NCBI GenBank assembly: GCA_018825965.1
Contig: JAHKAA010000011.1
Span: 62,001-126,000 of the forward strand
Reading direction: 5' to 3'
From: Gammaproteobacteria bacterium
GTDB lineage: Bacteria > Pseudomonadota > Gammaproteobacteria > Enterobacterales > Alteromonadaceae
Length of the DNA stretch: 64,000 nucleotides
Position numbers and translations under genes: made by a program. The notes beneath the pieces are model-generated. The model ran no database searches and was not told the origin of the DNA. It saw only the letters and a program-made list of their open reading frames with translations. Below, one piece after another: positions 22,297 to 30,107 of this stretch. The first letter of the stretch is position 1, and every line of letters starts with the position of its first letter.

Positions 22297-24027
22297 ATGA
22301 GCAGTAACATCGATATTTACCATCAGGTGGCTGAAGGTTTTTCCAGCCAGTACAATGCGTTAAAACCTGAAGATGTGCATCAAAGCTGGCGCAGTTTCTG
22401 GCCGGCAGCCGATGCTTTAGTGCTGGATATTGGCGCTGGCAGTGGCCGTGATGCGCTCTGGCTGGCACAACAAGGCTGCGAAGTTTTTGCAGTGGAACCA
22501 GCCAAAGCTTTGCGTGAATTAGGGCAACAACTCACCTCAAGCCTGCAAGAATCTTCGCAAAATACAGAAAGCAAAGCAGTGCATTGGTTGGACGACCGCT
22601 TGCCTGAGCTAAAAACTGTGCTGCAACTTGGTGTGAAGTTTGATCTGATTTTAGTCAGCGCTGTCTGGATGCATCTGACTCCAGCCGAACAAGAACGCAG
22701 TTTTCGCAAATTATCCAACTTATTAAAAGCTGGTGGACGCTTAGTGATAAGCCTGCGCCATGGAAGTTTTAACGATGGCCGCACTGCCTATCCCGTTAGT
22801 GTTCACAGCATAGAGCAGTTGTGCGTACAGCATGCGCTTGAACTGAGTTTTCAGCAGCAAGGCGCTGATGCCATGGGCCGCGAAAACGTTCAATGGCAAA
22901 CAGTAGTCTGCACTTTGCCGGACGATGGCAGCGGTAGCTTAAGCCAGGTGCGGCACATCATTTTGAATTCATCCAAATCTTCTACTTATAAACTGGCGTT
23001 GCTGCGTACCTTAGTGCGTATTGCCGATGCTCATCCGGGTGCAGTGCTCGACAGCAGCAGCCAGCAAGTTATTTTGCCTGTGGGTTTAGTGGTGCTGTAT
23101 TGGATCCGACAATTTAAGCGCTTGTTGGATGGTTATAACCTGCAACAAAACTCAGATCCGGCCAAACGTTTAGGTTTTCAAAAGGCCGATGGCTGGGATT
23201 TACTGACGCATTTAACAGCAGACGATTTTGCCATAGGTGCTTTATTTACTGGCCCTGATGCAAAGGCACTGCAAAAGTTATTTAGCCATTGCATCGACAC
23301 CATTCAACAAGGCCCTGTTACTTTTATCTACCAAAAAACACCGGATAACCCGCTGTTTGCGATAGAGAAAAAGCGGCGGGTACTCACTGATTCTGTATTA
23401 ATAGACCGCGAATTTCTGGCCAGCTTTGGACATTTTATTATCCATCAGGACAAACTCTGGCATTGTCTGCGCCACTACGGCTGCTGGATTGAGCCTCTAT
23501 TAACCCGGCAATGGGTGGATGAAATGGCCAAATATCAGCTGAATAAAGCAAGGGCGCTGCCACTGGAAACCTACCATTTAAGCTTGCAGTGGCTGGAACA
23601 AAAACGTGAAACCGCCGCAGTGCGGAATAAAGTGCTGCAGTTGCAACAACAAGGCGAACAAGTGTTGTCGGTATGGAGCGGCAGCAGGTTAAAGCAGTTT
23701 GATATAGACCACTGCCTGCCGTTCTCCTATTGGCCCAATAACGATCAGTGGAATTTATTGCCCTGCACTGCGACAGAGAACCGCACTAAAAGCGACCGCC
23801 TGCCAGGCCGTGATTTACTGCAACACAGCCGTGGCCGCATCAACAACTGGTGGCAACAATCCAACCAGGCTGAAGCTGAACAACGCCGCTTTTTCACCGA
23901 AGCTAACTTGTCTTTGCCTGGCTTAGCAAATCAAAACAACGACTTTGAACAGGTATTCGAAGCCCTGCAGTTTTTGGTCTTTGGTGTAAAACAGAGGTTG
24001 CAGGTGGGGGAGTGGAAGTTTGGGTAG
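22297..24027 (+). CDS. Class I SAM methyltransferase fused to an HNH endonuclease domain
   Basis: A 576-residue protein in two parts. Residues about 1-165 form a Rossmann methyltransferase (motif I LDIGAGSGRDALWLA, then VDAEP-like FAVEPAKAL, then FDLILVSAVWMHL). It resembles small-molecule or UbiE-type enzymes and has no NPPY motif, so it is not an obvious DNA methylase. Residues about 210-380 are helical (ILNSSKSSTYKLALLRTLVR). Residues about 470-520 form an HNH nuclease: FDIDHCLPFSYWPNNDQWN followed by NLLPCTATENRTKSDRLP, with the Asp-His, Asn and Lys spacing of HNH proteins. It starts after AAGGA and lies beside a NERD protein and two toxin-antitoxin pairs, so a defence role is likely but unproven. 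Confidence 0.75.
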   Translation: MSSNIDIYHQVAEGFSSQYNALKPEDVHQSWRSFWPAADALVLDIGAGSGRDALWLAQQGCEVFAVEPAKALRELGQQLTSSLQESSQNTESKAVHWLDDRLPELKTVLQLGVKFDLILVSAVWMHLTPAEQERSFRKLSNLLKAGGRLVISLRHGSFNDGRTAYPVSVHSIEQLCVQHALELSFQQQGADAMGRENVQWQTVVCTLPDDGSGSLSQVRHIILNSSKSSTYKLALLRTLVRIADAHPGAVLDSSSQQVILPVGLVVLYWIRQFKRLLDGYNLQQNSDPAKRLGFQKADGWDLLTHLTADDFAIGALFTGPDAKALQKLFSHCIDTIQQGPVTFIYQKTPDNPLFAIEKKRRVLTDSVLIDREFLASFGHFIIHQDKLWHCLRHYGCWIEPLLTRQWVDEMAKYQLNKARALPLETYHLSLQWLEQKRETAAVRNKVLQLQQQGEQVLSVWSGSRLKQFDIDHCLPFSYWPNNDQWNLLPCTATENRTKSDRLPGRDLLQHSRGRINNWWQQSNQAEAEQRRFFTEANLSLPGLANQNNDFEQVFEALQFLVFGVKQRLQVGEWKFG

Positions 24028-24098
24028 AGTTAGGGATTGAAATTTCTTTGTTTCTGCTATAGGTTCGCTTTAAGTCATTGAAGTAGTGGTTAATCAGG

Positions 24099-25127
24099 AT
24101 GATTGTAAAAGACAAATTGCAAAAGGCCGCTGTGGGTGTGCGTAAGCAGGCTGGAGATCAGCAAGAACAGGATGTAGCTTTTTACCTGCGTCGTGCCTTT
24201 AAAGATGAAGACAGGGTGAGAGTCTTTCATGACCTGCAGCTGTGTTACGACGGCGAGTTCGCCCAGATAGATCACCTTATTGTCTATACCTTCGGTTTTA
24301 TTGTGATTGAATCCAAAAGCATTAAAGGCGAAGTGCGGGTCAATGCTCAGGCGGAATGGTCGCGTAGCTATCGCCAACAATGGCAGGGGATGCCATCTCC
24401 TGTGAAACAAGCACAATTGCAGCTTAAAGTACTCAGAGATGTGCTTACCAATAATCATGAAAAAATGCTTGGGCGTTTGCTTGGCTTAATTCAATTAGGT
24501 TTAGGTGGTCGTTGTTACGATGTACTTTGTGCTATCTCCAGCGACGCTATTATTGACCGTAGCAAAACGCCAAAAGACGTAGCTGCCAAACTGGTGAAAA
24601 CCGAGTTTATTGCTGATGCGCTAAAAGACCTGATGCGCTTACCCAAACTTTTGCCTGTAGCTCTACGTGTGTTTGATACCAGGCCCGCTTTTAACGCTGA
24701 AGAACTGAAATCCATCTGCCACTTTCTTTTGACTGAGCATCTGAAATTAAGGCCGGAAGAGCAGGATGTTGTACAAGCAATCAAACCTTCGCCCGTCAAG
24801 GATCGAAAAGTTGTTGATACTCAGACTGTGAGTGTGTGGCAAGTCGCTGAAAAACCACTACCTGCGACAAATCAAGCGGTAAAGGCAGCCGCAACTAACA
24901 CAGCTCAATTGGTAAACGGTTTATGTAAACATTGCCAGACCTGGGATCAGCTTTCAGTACATGCAGGCCGTTATGGTTACTATCTAAAATGCCATATGTG
25001 TCAGAAAAATACAGCGCTAAAGCAACCCTGTACTCAATGCCATAGCCCATATACCAAAGTGCGGAAAGATGCGGAAAAGTATCTGGTGGACTGCGGGGGC
25101 TGCGGTTATGTCTGGCGGGTGTTGTAG
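24099..25127 (+). CDS. NERD-domain protein with C-terminal zinc ribbons
   Basis: A 342-residue protein. Residues about 20-135 are a NERD (nuclease-related) domain with the PD-(D/E)XK-like residues in AQIDHLIV and IVIESKSIKGEV. The C-terminus (about 275-342) has paired Cys motifs (CKHC, CHMC, CTQC and CGGC) like topoisomerase-type zinc fingers, suggesting nucleic acid binding. It follows the methyltransferase-HNH gene by 71 bases on the same strand, so the two may form one unit. NERD proteins often sit in defence and mobile contexts; the activity is not known. Confidence 0.78.
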   Translation: MIVKDKLQKAAVGVRKQAGDQQEQDVAFYLRRAFKDEDRVRVFHDLQLCYDGEFAQIDHLIVYTFGFIVIESKSIKGEVRVNAQAEWSRSYRQQWQGMPSPVKQAQLQLKVLRDVLTNNHEKMLGRLLGLIQLGLGGRCYDVLCAISSDAIIDRSKTPKDVAAKLVKTEFIADALKDLMRLPKLLPVALRVFDTRPAFNAEELKSICHFLLTEHLKLRPEEQDVVQAIKPSPVKDRKVVDTQTVSVWQVAEKPLPATNQAVKAAATNTAQLVNGLCKHCQTWDQLSVHAGRYGYYLKCHMCQKNTALKQPCTQCHSPYTKVRKDAEKYLVDCGGCGYVWRVL

Positions 25128-25298
25128 GAGGGCTTTGTGCTAATAGTGGATTTTGGTTGTACATGTGGGCGAATACACAGTGTTATTTGCTTTAACCATA
25201 AAAAAGCTTGCTTTGAGCAAATCAACAGGCACATTTATTTGTTGCTGAAGAAGGCATAACACTTTAATTTAGAAACTTAGCGTGGACCAACCTAAAAA
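25128..25298. other. Spacer between the NERD gene and the cassette stretch
   Basis: AT-rich sequence without a credible gene. A 7-bp inverted repeat (GTGTTAT near 25181 and ATAACAC near 25255) encloses it partly. Its orientation is wrong for an attC site, and I assign no function. Confidence 0.3.
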
Positions 25299-25353
25299 TA
25301 ACGGGCCAGAGAAAAGTAATAATGTGTCAGCACGCTTTTGGCAAGAGTTAGCA
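25299..25353 (+). repeat. Weak integron attC-like site
   Basis: The sequence starts TAAC and ends GTTAGCA. Inner arms GCCAgagAAAAG and CTTTTGGC pair with a 3-base bulge. At 55 bases it is at the short end for attC. It matters mainly because a better attC follows one gene later. Confidence 0.35.
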
Positions 25354-25445
25354 GTAGTTGTTTGGAGTTAATTGTTTTTATCAATAAGTTAACACCGGTT
25401 TGTCATCTGGTAAAACCAGAGAAAGCGTGCCAGGACAAAATACAA

Positions 25446-25664
25446 ATGTTATGTGTAAAAATGATTTATATGGTTCGTTTGCCTCAATTCAGAACATTTA
25501 TCATTTTTTTGTCAGTACTTTTAGCTTTGATTTCTTCTGTGGATCTGAGCATCAACTTAATCAAAGCTGAGCTTGGTTGGCCGACTGTAAAAAGTGCTAT
25601 GACATTAATGCTATCAATTCTGATGTATTTATTTATCACTAAACCTGCGTTATTTAAACGGTGA
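25446..25664 (+). CDS. Small two-TM hypothetical membrane protein
   Basis: About 72 residues from the ATG at 25446 (the frame is open back to 25338, and an ATG at 25461 is possible). Two hydrophobic segments are visible (FIIFLSVLLALISSVDLSI and SAMTLMLSILMYLFI), and the end is basic (KPALFKR). I recognise no family. It lies between two attC-like sites in the manner of an integron gene cassette, and such cassettes often carry small membrane proteins of unknown role. Confidence 0.45.
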   Translation: MLCVKMIYMVRLPQFRTFIIFLSVLLALISSVDLSINLIKAELGWPTVKSAMTLMLSILMYLFITKPALFKR

Positions 25665-25689
25665 TTTTTATGAAGTCTGTTGTTGCACA

Positions 25690-25764
25690 TAACAAGTGCC
25701 ATCAAAGTGTTGCTTCGCGGTTTGACTCGCAACTAGCTGCTCGCGTTTGTGGCGGGTGTTAGCC
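25690..25764 (+). repeat. Integron attC-like recombination site
   Basis: The 75-base element begins TAACAAGTGCC and ends GGCGGGTGTTAGCC. The ends pair as attC arms do: TAACA with TGTTA, an unpaired 3-base spacer, then GCCA(T)CAAA with TTTGTGGC, where one extra T bulges out as in the L'' box. The closing core GTTAGCC is directly followed by the ATG of the next gene, which is normal for a gene cassette junction. No integrase gene is in the window, so this would be an orphan attC cluster. Confidence 0.65.
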
Positions 25765-26268
25765 ATGCCCAGGCCAAAGACGAAAATTTCTTCCTCTGAA
25801 CTTACTAATGTCGCTGTAGCAGGCTTGGTGCTTCTTATTTTCTTGATTGGAATGGGCTATTACGCGATCTACTGGAAGCCAAATCACGAAGTGAACCTGG
25901 ATAAGAACCTTGTACTCTGGGAGCAGTCGAAGCCGGATTCTTACTCCTATGAGATAAGTGTGTTTTGCTTCTGTCCTGAAAAGTTCCCGTATACGATTCT
26001 AGTGTCAGGTGATGTTGAAGTTGCCGTTCCTTCCGAAGGGCGGGAACCAGAGTATTATGAAGGCCTTAGATTGCCGGATGAGCCGATTACTATAGGGGCA
26101 CTATTTCAAAAGATTCAGATGTACTCCAGAACCGCAGCAAGCATCAAGATTGAATACGACAATGTGCTTGGCTATCCGAAGCTGATTAGAGTAGATCCTA
26201 ATTTTGCAACACATGACGATGAAGTTTCTTATGTAATCTCGAACTTCAAGGTGTTTAGTGAGAATTAA
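25765..26268 (+). CDS. DUF6174-family membrane-anchored protein in cassette position
   Basis: A 167-residue protein from the ATG at 25765, which abuts the attC core. One N-terminal TM segment (VAGLVLLIFLIGMGYYAIYW) is followed by a globular domain with SYSYEISVFCFCPEKFPY, an IEYDNVLGYPKLIRVD stretch and a closing DDEVSYVISNF. These are the features of DUF6174, a family of unknown function. No attC follows it, so if it is a cassette its downstream end has been lost or cut by the neighbouring AbiE locus. Confidence 0.7.
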   Translation: MPRPKTKISSSELTNVAVAGLVLLIFLIGMGYYAIYWKPNHEVNLDKNLVLWEQSKPDSYSYEISVFCFCPEKFPYTILVSGDVEVAVPSEGREPEYYEGLRLPDEPITIGALFQKIQMYSRTAASIKIEYDNVLGYPKLIRVDPNFATHDDEVSYVISNFKVFSEN

Positions 26269-26306
26269 TAGAACTTTAGGTGTCAAGTCTTGCCCTTTGT
26301 GTCGTG

Positions 26307-26415
26307 AGGTCTACAAGTTATTACCTTTTGGGTTATATATTGTTGACCTATTGATTGCTCATTCTGCATCTAAGGTCTACAATTGATTACATTATTGGTT
26401 ATAAATTGTAGACTC
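26307..26415. promoter_or_regulatory. Two direct copies of a palindromic operator upstream of abiE
   Basis: Copy 1 (26307-26349) is AGGTCTACAA, 23 bases, TTGTTGACCT. Copy 2 (26373-26415) starts with the same AGGTCTACAA and ends TTGTAGACTC after a similar AT-rich centre. The copies are 66 bases apart and each is an inverted repeat. AbiEi antitoxins are known to repress their own promoter through inverted repeats. A TATAAA at 26400 lies inside copy 2, and the AbiEi GTG start begins 3 bases after it, so the transcript would have almost no leader. Confidence 0.65.
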
Positions 26416-26417
26416 AA

Positions 26418-26942
26418 GTGACAAAAACTGAAAAGTTAATTGCCTGTTTTGCCAGTGCTGTGAAGGCCGGTGGTGGTGTTCATACCTCTGCTGAATTGGC
26501 TTATATGCTGGGTGAGCAAGTCAGTGTTGCCTTCACCAAATTTCTCGCTGACTGCGTTAAAAAAGGCGTAGTGCGGCGGGTTGCCCATGGTATTTTTGAA
26601 AGCACTATTACACCACCAGAGACGTCGACTGCTATTTATAAGGTTGTTAAAAAGCTACGCAGTGGCGTGCTGAATTACATTAGTCTTGAAAGCCAACTTA
26701 GTCATACAGGCGATATTTCTCAGGTGGTGATGGACAGGCTCACTGTGGTGACAAAAGGCCGCAGTGGTAGCTTTTCAACCCCTTATGGTGTGATTGAATT
26801 TACCCATACCAAGAAGTCAGTCGCTAAAATTGCGCCTAATCTTTATCTTGATCACGACATTGCTATGTACAGAGCAAAGACGGAGCAGGCTATAGCCGAT
26901 TTAACAGACTGCAACAGAAACCTTCATATGCTGGAGCGCTGA
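26418..26942 (+). CDS. abiEi: AbiEi-type antitoxin of a type IV toxin-antitoxin system
   Basis: A 174-residue protein from a GTG start. The N-terminal half is a winged helix (KLIACFASAVKAGGGVHTSAELAYML, then FLADCVKKGVVRRVAHGIFE). The second half (VVKKLRSGVLNYISLESQLS, then GRSGSFSTPYGVIEFTHT) matches the AbiEi-like antitoxin group. It ends 1 base before the AbiEii gene. It should neutralise the nucleotidyltransferase toxin without stable binding, and repress the operon through the two operator copies just upstream. No ribosome-binding sequence is visible, which fits leaderless translation. Confidence 0.82.
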   Translation: MTKTEKLIACFASAVKAGGGVHTSAELAYMLGEQVSVAFTKFLADCVKKGVVRRVAHGIFESTITPPETSTAIYKVVKKLRSGVLNYISLESQLSHTGDISQVVMDRLTVVTKGRSGSFSTPYGVIEFTHTKKSVAKIAPNLYLDHDIAMYRAKTEQAIADLTDCNRNLHMLER

Positions 26943-26943
26943 A

Positions 26944-27834
26944 ATGTTAAAACAATATATACAGCAGATAGTGGCTTCGAACCCTGAATATGCTGGCATT
27001 ATTCCGGCGATAGAAAAGGAGATCCTGCATCACGACATTATAGATGTGATGATAAAACAGGGGGCTATGCAGTCTTTAACTTTCATCGGCGGAACATCTT
27101 TGCGTTTGTGCTACAACAGTTCACGTTTGTCCGAGGATCTGGATTTCAACGGCGGTTTTAACTTTAAACCAGCGGATTTTGACGGGCTGGATGCGGAGAT
27201 CCAAAAGTACATTCAAAACAAGTATGAAACAGAAGTCTGGGTGAACAAGCCCAGTGCAGATAATCAGGGCGATACCTCGTCCTGGAAAATCAGCATTGTT
27301 AAAGAGGCAAACAGGCCCGACTTACCCAGGCAAAAAATGCATATAGATGTGTGTGCCATTCCGTCTTTTGATGTGGAAAAAAGAGCATTAATCAATCACT
27401 ACACTATTCTGGTGCCTACTGAAGGTTTGTTGATCCCTGTTCAGTCATTAAATGAAGCGCTGGCCGATAAGTTTATTGCCCTTGCTTATCGTGCCAGACG
27501 AATAAAGCCACGGGATCTCTGGGATATCCTCTGGCTTAAACAGCGCGGAACCGGCATTTCGCAAGTTCTTGTTGATCAAAAGCTGGAAGCGAGAGGCAAA
27601 ACCAAAGACGACTTTGTTGAAGCTTTGGCTATTCAACTGGGCAAGCTACTACAGGATGATGAAGTCCGCAGCGACTTTAATACAGAGATGAGCCGCTTTA
27701 TACCGAAACAGCTGAAAGAGCGAACCATAGACGATCCAGACTATTGGGCTTATGTTCAATCTCAAATCAAAAGTATGTCAGAGTCGTTGATGGGTAAGGG
27801 CCAGGCAAAACCTAAGTTTGATATGGGTTTGTAA
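26944..27834 (+). CDS. abiEii: AbiEii-type nucleotidyltransferase toxin
   Basis: A 296-residue protein with the DUF1814/AbiEii nucleotidyltransferase core: FIGGTSLRLCYNSSRLSEDLDF carries the GS-like Gly-Gly-Thr and the Asp-Leu-Asp metal site, and MHIDVCAIPSF gives the third acidic residue. A later segment with AYRARRIKPRDLWDILWL is also typical. AbiEii proteins transfer nucleotides to targets such as tRNA acceptor ends and stop growth, giving phage abortive infection. It forms an operon with abiEi. Confidence 0.87.
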   Translation: MLKQYIQQIVASNPEYAGIIPAIEKEILHHDIIDVMIKQGAMQSLTFIGGTSLRLCYNSSRLSEDLDFNGGFNFKPADFDGLDAEIQKYIQNKYETEVWVNKPSADNQGDTSSWKISIVKEANRPDLPRQKMHIDVCAIPSFDVEKRALINHYTILVPTEGLLIPVQSLNEALADKFIALAYRARRIKPRDLWDILWLKQRGTGISQVLVDQKLEARGKTKDDFVEALAIQLGKLLQDDEVRSDFNTEMSRFIPKQLKERTIDDPDYWAYVQSQIKSMSESLMGKGQAKPKFDMGL

Positions 27835-28361
27835 GGGGCAGCATCTTTAGCTTGAAACCTTTGGTGAAAGCTCTGCCACAAAGCAGCGATTGAACTGCTG
27901 GTGGAAATAGTGATACAGCAGAGTTCAACCATTACACCCTGATTGGTTTGCTGCTTTAGAATGTGAATCAAATTCGGGACCCTTTTGAGCAGTCGTTTTT
28001 TATGCTGGTGCATCTGCCGTATCTAAGAACCAAGATTAATATTTTGATATTTAAGCTATTTATTTGTGGAGTGGGTTTACATATTGCAATAAATACAGTT
28101 GAATGTTGTGGTGGGTCATTGCGGCCAGGGCCTGCCTTAGAACAGGCCCTGATTGAAAAATTAATTGCATCTATGCATCTGAAAACTATAGTTTCCGGCT
28201 AAGTTATCCGTAACGATCCAGATTGAGTCAGTAAGCCATCCAACAGGATGGCAGATTAAAAAATTTGCCTGAGTTCCATTGCAAAGGTAGAGATAGGGTA
28301 GACAGAAGATATAGCTTGTAACAAGCTGTTCAATAAAAATGCAATCTGAAAGGACTTGAAC
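27835..28361. other. Non-coding spacer between the AbiE pair and the NRPS accessory genes
   Basis: No convincing gene. A 7-bp hairpin (GCCATCC/GGATGGC, 28235-28252) with a modest A/T stretch after it could be a weak terminator. The 3' end provides the ribosome-binding site (AAAGGA) of the thioesterase gene. Confidence 0.4.
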
Positions 28362-29171
28362 ATGGTAGACAACAGGTGGTTTTGTATCCCTCGTCCAGTG
28401 AGACAACCAAAACTACGACTATTTTGCTTTCCTTATGCAGGTGGCAGTGCAACAACCTATTATCCGTGGGCAGCTCTGCTTGATCCGGAAGTAGAGCTGG
28501 TTGCCATACAACCACCCGGACGCTCCGGCAGAATAAACGAGACGGCCTATAGCAATATGCAGCCACTGGTCGATAGCTTGATTGAAAACATTGTGCCTAT
28601 GTTGAATGTGCCTTTTATCTTTTTTGGCCATAGCTTGGGAAGCCGGGTTGCTTTTGAATTGGCCACCCGATTAAAAGCGCGCCAACTGCCTGCGCCGACA
28701 CATTTTTTTGCTTCTGGCAGCCGTGCCCCTCATATCACAGTGGAAGAAAAACAGCTGTATAAGTTACCAGATGAGGAGTTTATCAGTGAATTACAACGAT
28801 TGAACGGAACACCGGAAGCGGTGCTGCAAAATCAGGAGCTGATGCAGTTGTTTTTACCTTTATTAAGAGCAGACTTTCAGATTGCCGATACCTATGTATC
28901 AGACAAGGTCGTTTTGAGTTGCCCTATTAGTATTCTGGCTGGGACTGAAGATGTCGACATTAAGCCAGCCCAGTTAGAGAGCTGGAAAGAACTCACATCC
29001 TGTGCTGGTGAGGTTCATTATGTTCCTGGCGATCATTTTTTTATTGAAAAAAATAAGCAGCTGGTTTTTAAGCTCTTGTCTGAAAAAATAGAGTCAGCTC
29101 TGACAAAAAATGTGGCAGGAATGTTGGCTGGCTCTTTAGCGAACCAGTCGAAGTTGGCTATGAATCATTAA
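28362..29171 (+). CDS. Type II (editing) thioesterase for nonribosomal peptide synthesis
   Basis: A 269-residue alpha/beta hydrolase from the ATG at 28362 (AAAGGA 7 bases upstream). It has the stand-alone thioesterase signatures: LRLFCFPYAGGSATTYYPWA near the N-terminus, the nucleophile motif FFGHSLGSRVAFELA, an acidic GTEDVDI loop and the catalytic His in PGDHFFI. Such enzymes remove wrong or stalled groups from carrier domains. It is followed 62 bases later by a phosphopantetheinyl transferase on the same strand. Both are separated from the synthetases by about 3.2 kb containing a ParB-like gene and an IS remnant. Confidence 0.88.
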   Translation: MVDNRWFCIPRPVRQPKLRLFCFPYAGGSATTYYPWAALLDPEVELVAIQPPGRSGRINETAYSNMQPLVDSLIENIVPMLNVPFIFFGHSLGSRVAFELATRLKARQLPAPTHFFASGSRAPHITVEEKQLYKLPDEEFISELQRLNGTPEAVLQNQELMQLFLPLLRADFQIADTYVSDKVVLSCPISILAGTEDVDIKPAQLESWKELTSCAGEVHYVPGDHFFIEKNKQLVFKLLSEKIESALTKNVAGMLAGSLANQSKLAMNH

Positions 29172-29233
29172 AAAATGTTATTTGTGACTGGTAGACAAGA
29201 GTTCTCAGAACAAAGTGGGAGTAGCTGACAGCC

Positions 29234-29968
29234 ATGGCTTTTTTTACCCGATCAGAATCTCTTGTTGTCCCTGATGGTGCAGAGCGTTTTTTGTTATCTG
29301 TTGGCATGGAGGTCTTGGGGCAGAACTTTTATCTGGTGTATTGCCAATTTACCCCTGAAGGGTTCAGGCCTGAATTGCATCAGTATCTGGGGGTGGCTGC
29401 AGAGCCTGGCTTAAACAAGGCGGTGCAGAAACGCCGGTCTGAATTTCTGGCCGGGCGTTATGTTGCACGCCTTGCATTAGAGTATCTGAATATCCGGTCT
29501 TTTGAGCTTGGTATCGGCCAACACCGTGAGCCTCTGTGGCCTGCGGGGGTGGCAGGAAGTATTTCTCATACCAATACCATGGCTTTGTGTGTGGTTTCGC
29601 CTTCACTTTGTTATCTGGGTATTGATAGTGAATTGCAGCTGGCACCTGAGCAGGCAAGGGAGATTTCTGCCAGTATTGCCACTATGGAGGAATATCAAAA
29701 AATCACTGAAAAGGGGATGGAGTTTAGCCTCGCGGTGAGTCTGCTGTTTTCTGCAAAGGAGAGCTTGTTTAAGGCGATTTTCCCCCGCGCTGGCCGTTAT
29801 CTGGACTTTTCTACCTCAACACTGGTTGATGTTGACACAGAAAAAAAACGGCTCAGATTAAGATTGCAACAAGATTTACAGCAAGAAACTGGTTTTTATC
29901 ATGATTTTGACTGCCATTACCTTGTCGGAGCTGCTGATGTGTTGACAATGGTGTATGGGCCAGACTGA
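29234..29968 (+). CDS. 4'-phosphopantetheinyl transferase, EntD/Sfp type
   Basis: A 244-residue protein with the transferase motifs: a basic RRSEFLAGRYVARLALE segment, then GSISHTNTMALCVV, then the Mg-binding GIDSELQ and FSAKESLFKAIFPRAG. It loads phosphopantetheine from CoA onto carrier domains, so it is the activating enzyme for all the carrier domains in the cluster to its right. The length fits the EntD-like group. It shares a short operon with the type II thioesterase. Confidence 0.88.
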   Translation: MAFFTRSESLVVPDGAERFLLSVGMEVLGQNFYLVYCQFTPEGFRPELHQYLGVAAEPGLNKAVQKRRSEFLAGRYVARLALEYLNIRSFELGIGQHREPLWPAGVAGSISHTNTMALCVVSPSLCYLGIDSELQLAPEQAREISASIATMEEYQKITEKGMEFSLAVSLLFSAKESLFKAIFPRAGRYLDFSTSTLVDVDTEKKRLRLRLQQDLQQETGFYHDFDCHYLVGAADVLTMVYGPD

Positions 29969-30107
29969 TGTAAGAAACCCGTGATGAATAAGCAGTTTTT
30001 AAGTGGTGCATTCAAAGCCTGCTATTTTTGCAGGTTAAATTCTGAATATTCCGGCTGTCCTGTCAAAGGAAGAACAGGGGCAGGAATGTTATGGAACCCT
30101 TGCCTGG

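Noticed and set aside
22240..22300. CTTAGGC before the methyltransferase start as an attC core
   Set aside because: No GTT core and no paired arms upstream.
22113..22310. Minus-strand open frame upstream of the methyltransferase-HNH gene
   Set aside because: Overlaps the start of the real gene, lacks a family match and has no ribosome-binding site.
25181..25262. Inverted repeat GTGTTAT/ATAACAC as a third attC site
   Set aside because: It begins GTTA and ends TAAC, the reverse of attC order, and the inner arms do not pair.
27963..28202. Open frame of 79 codons after abiEii
   Set aside because: No ribosome-binding site, unlikely composition and no recognisable domain; treated as spacer.
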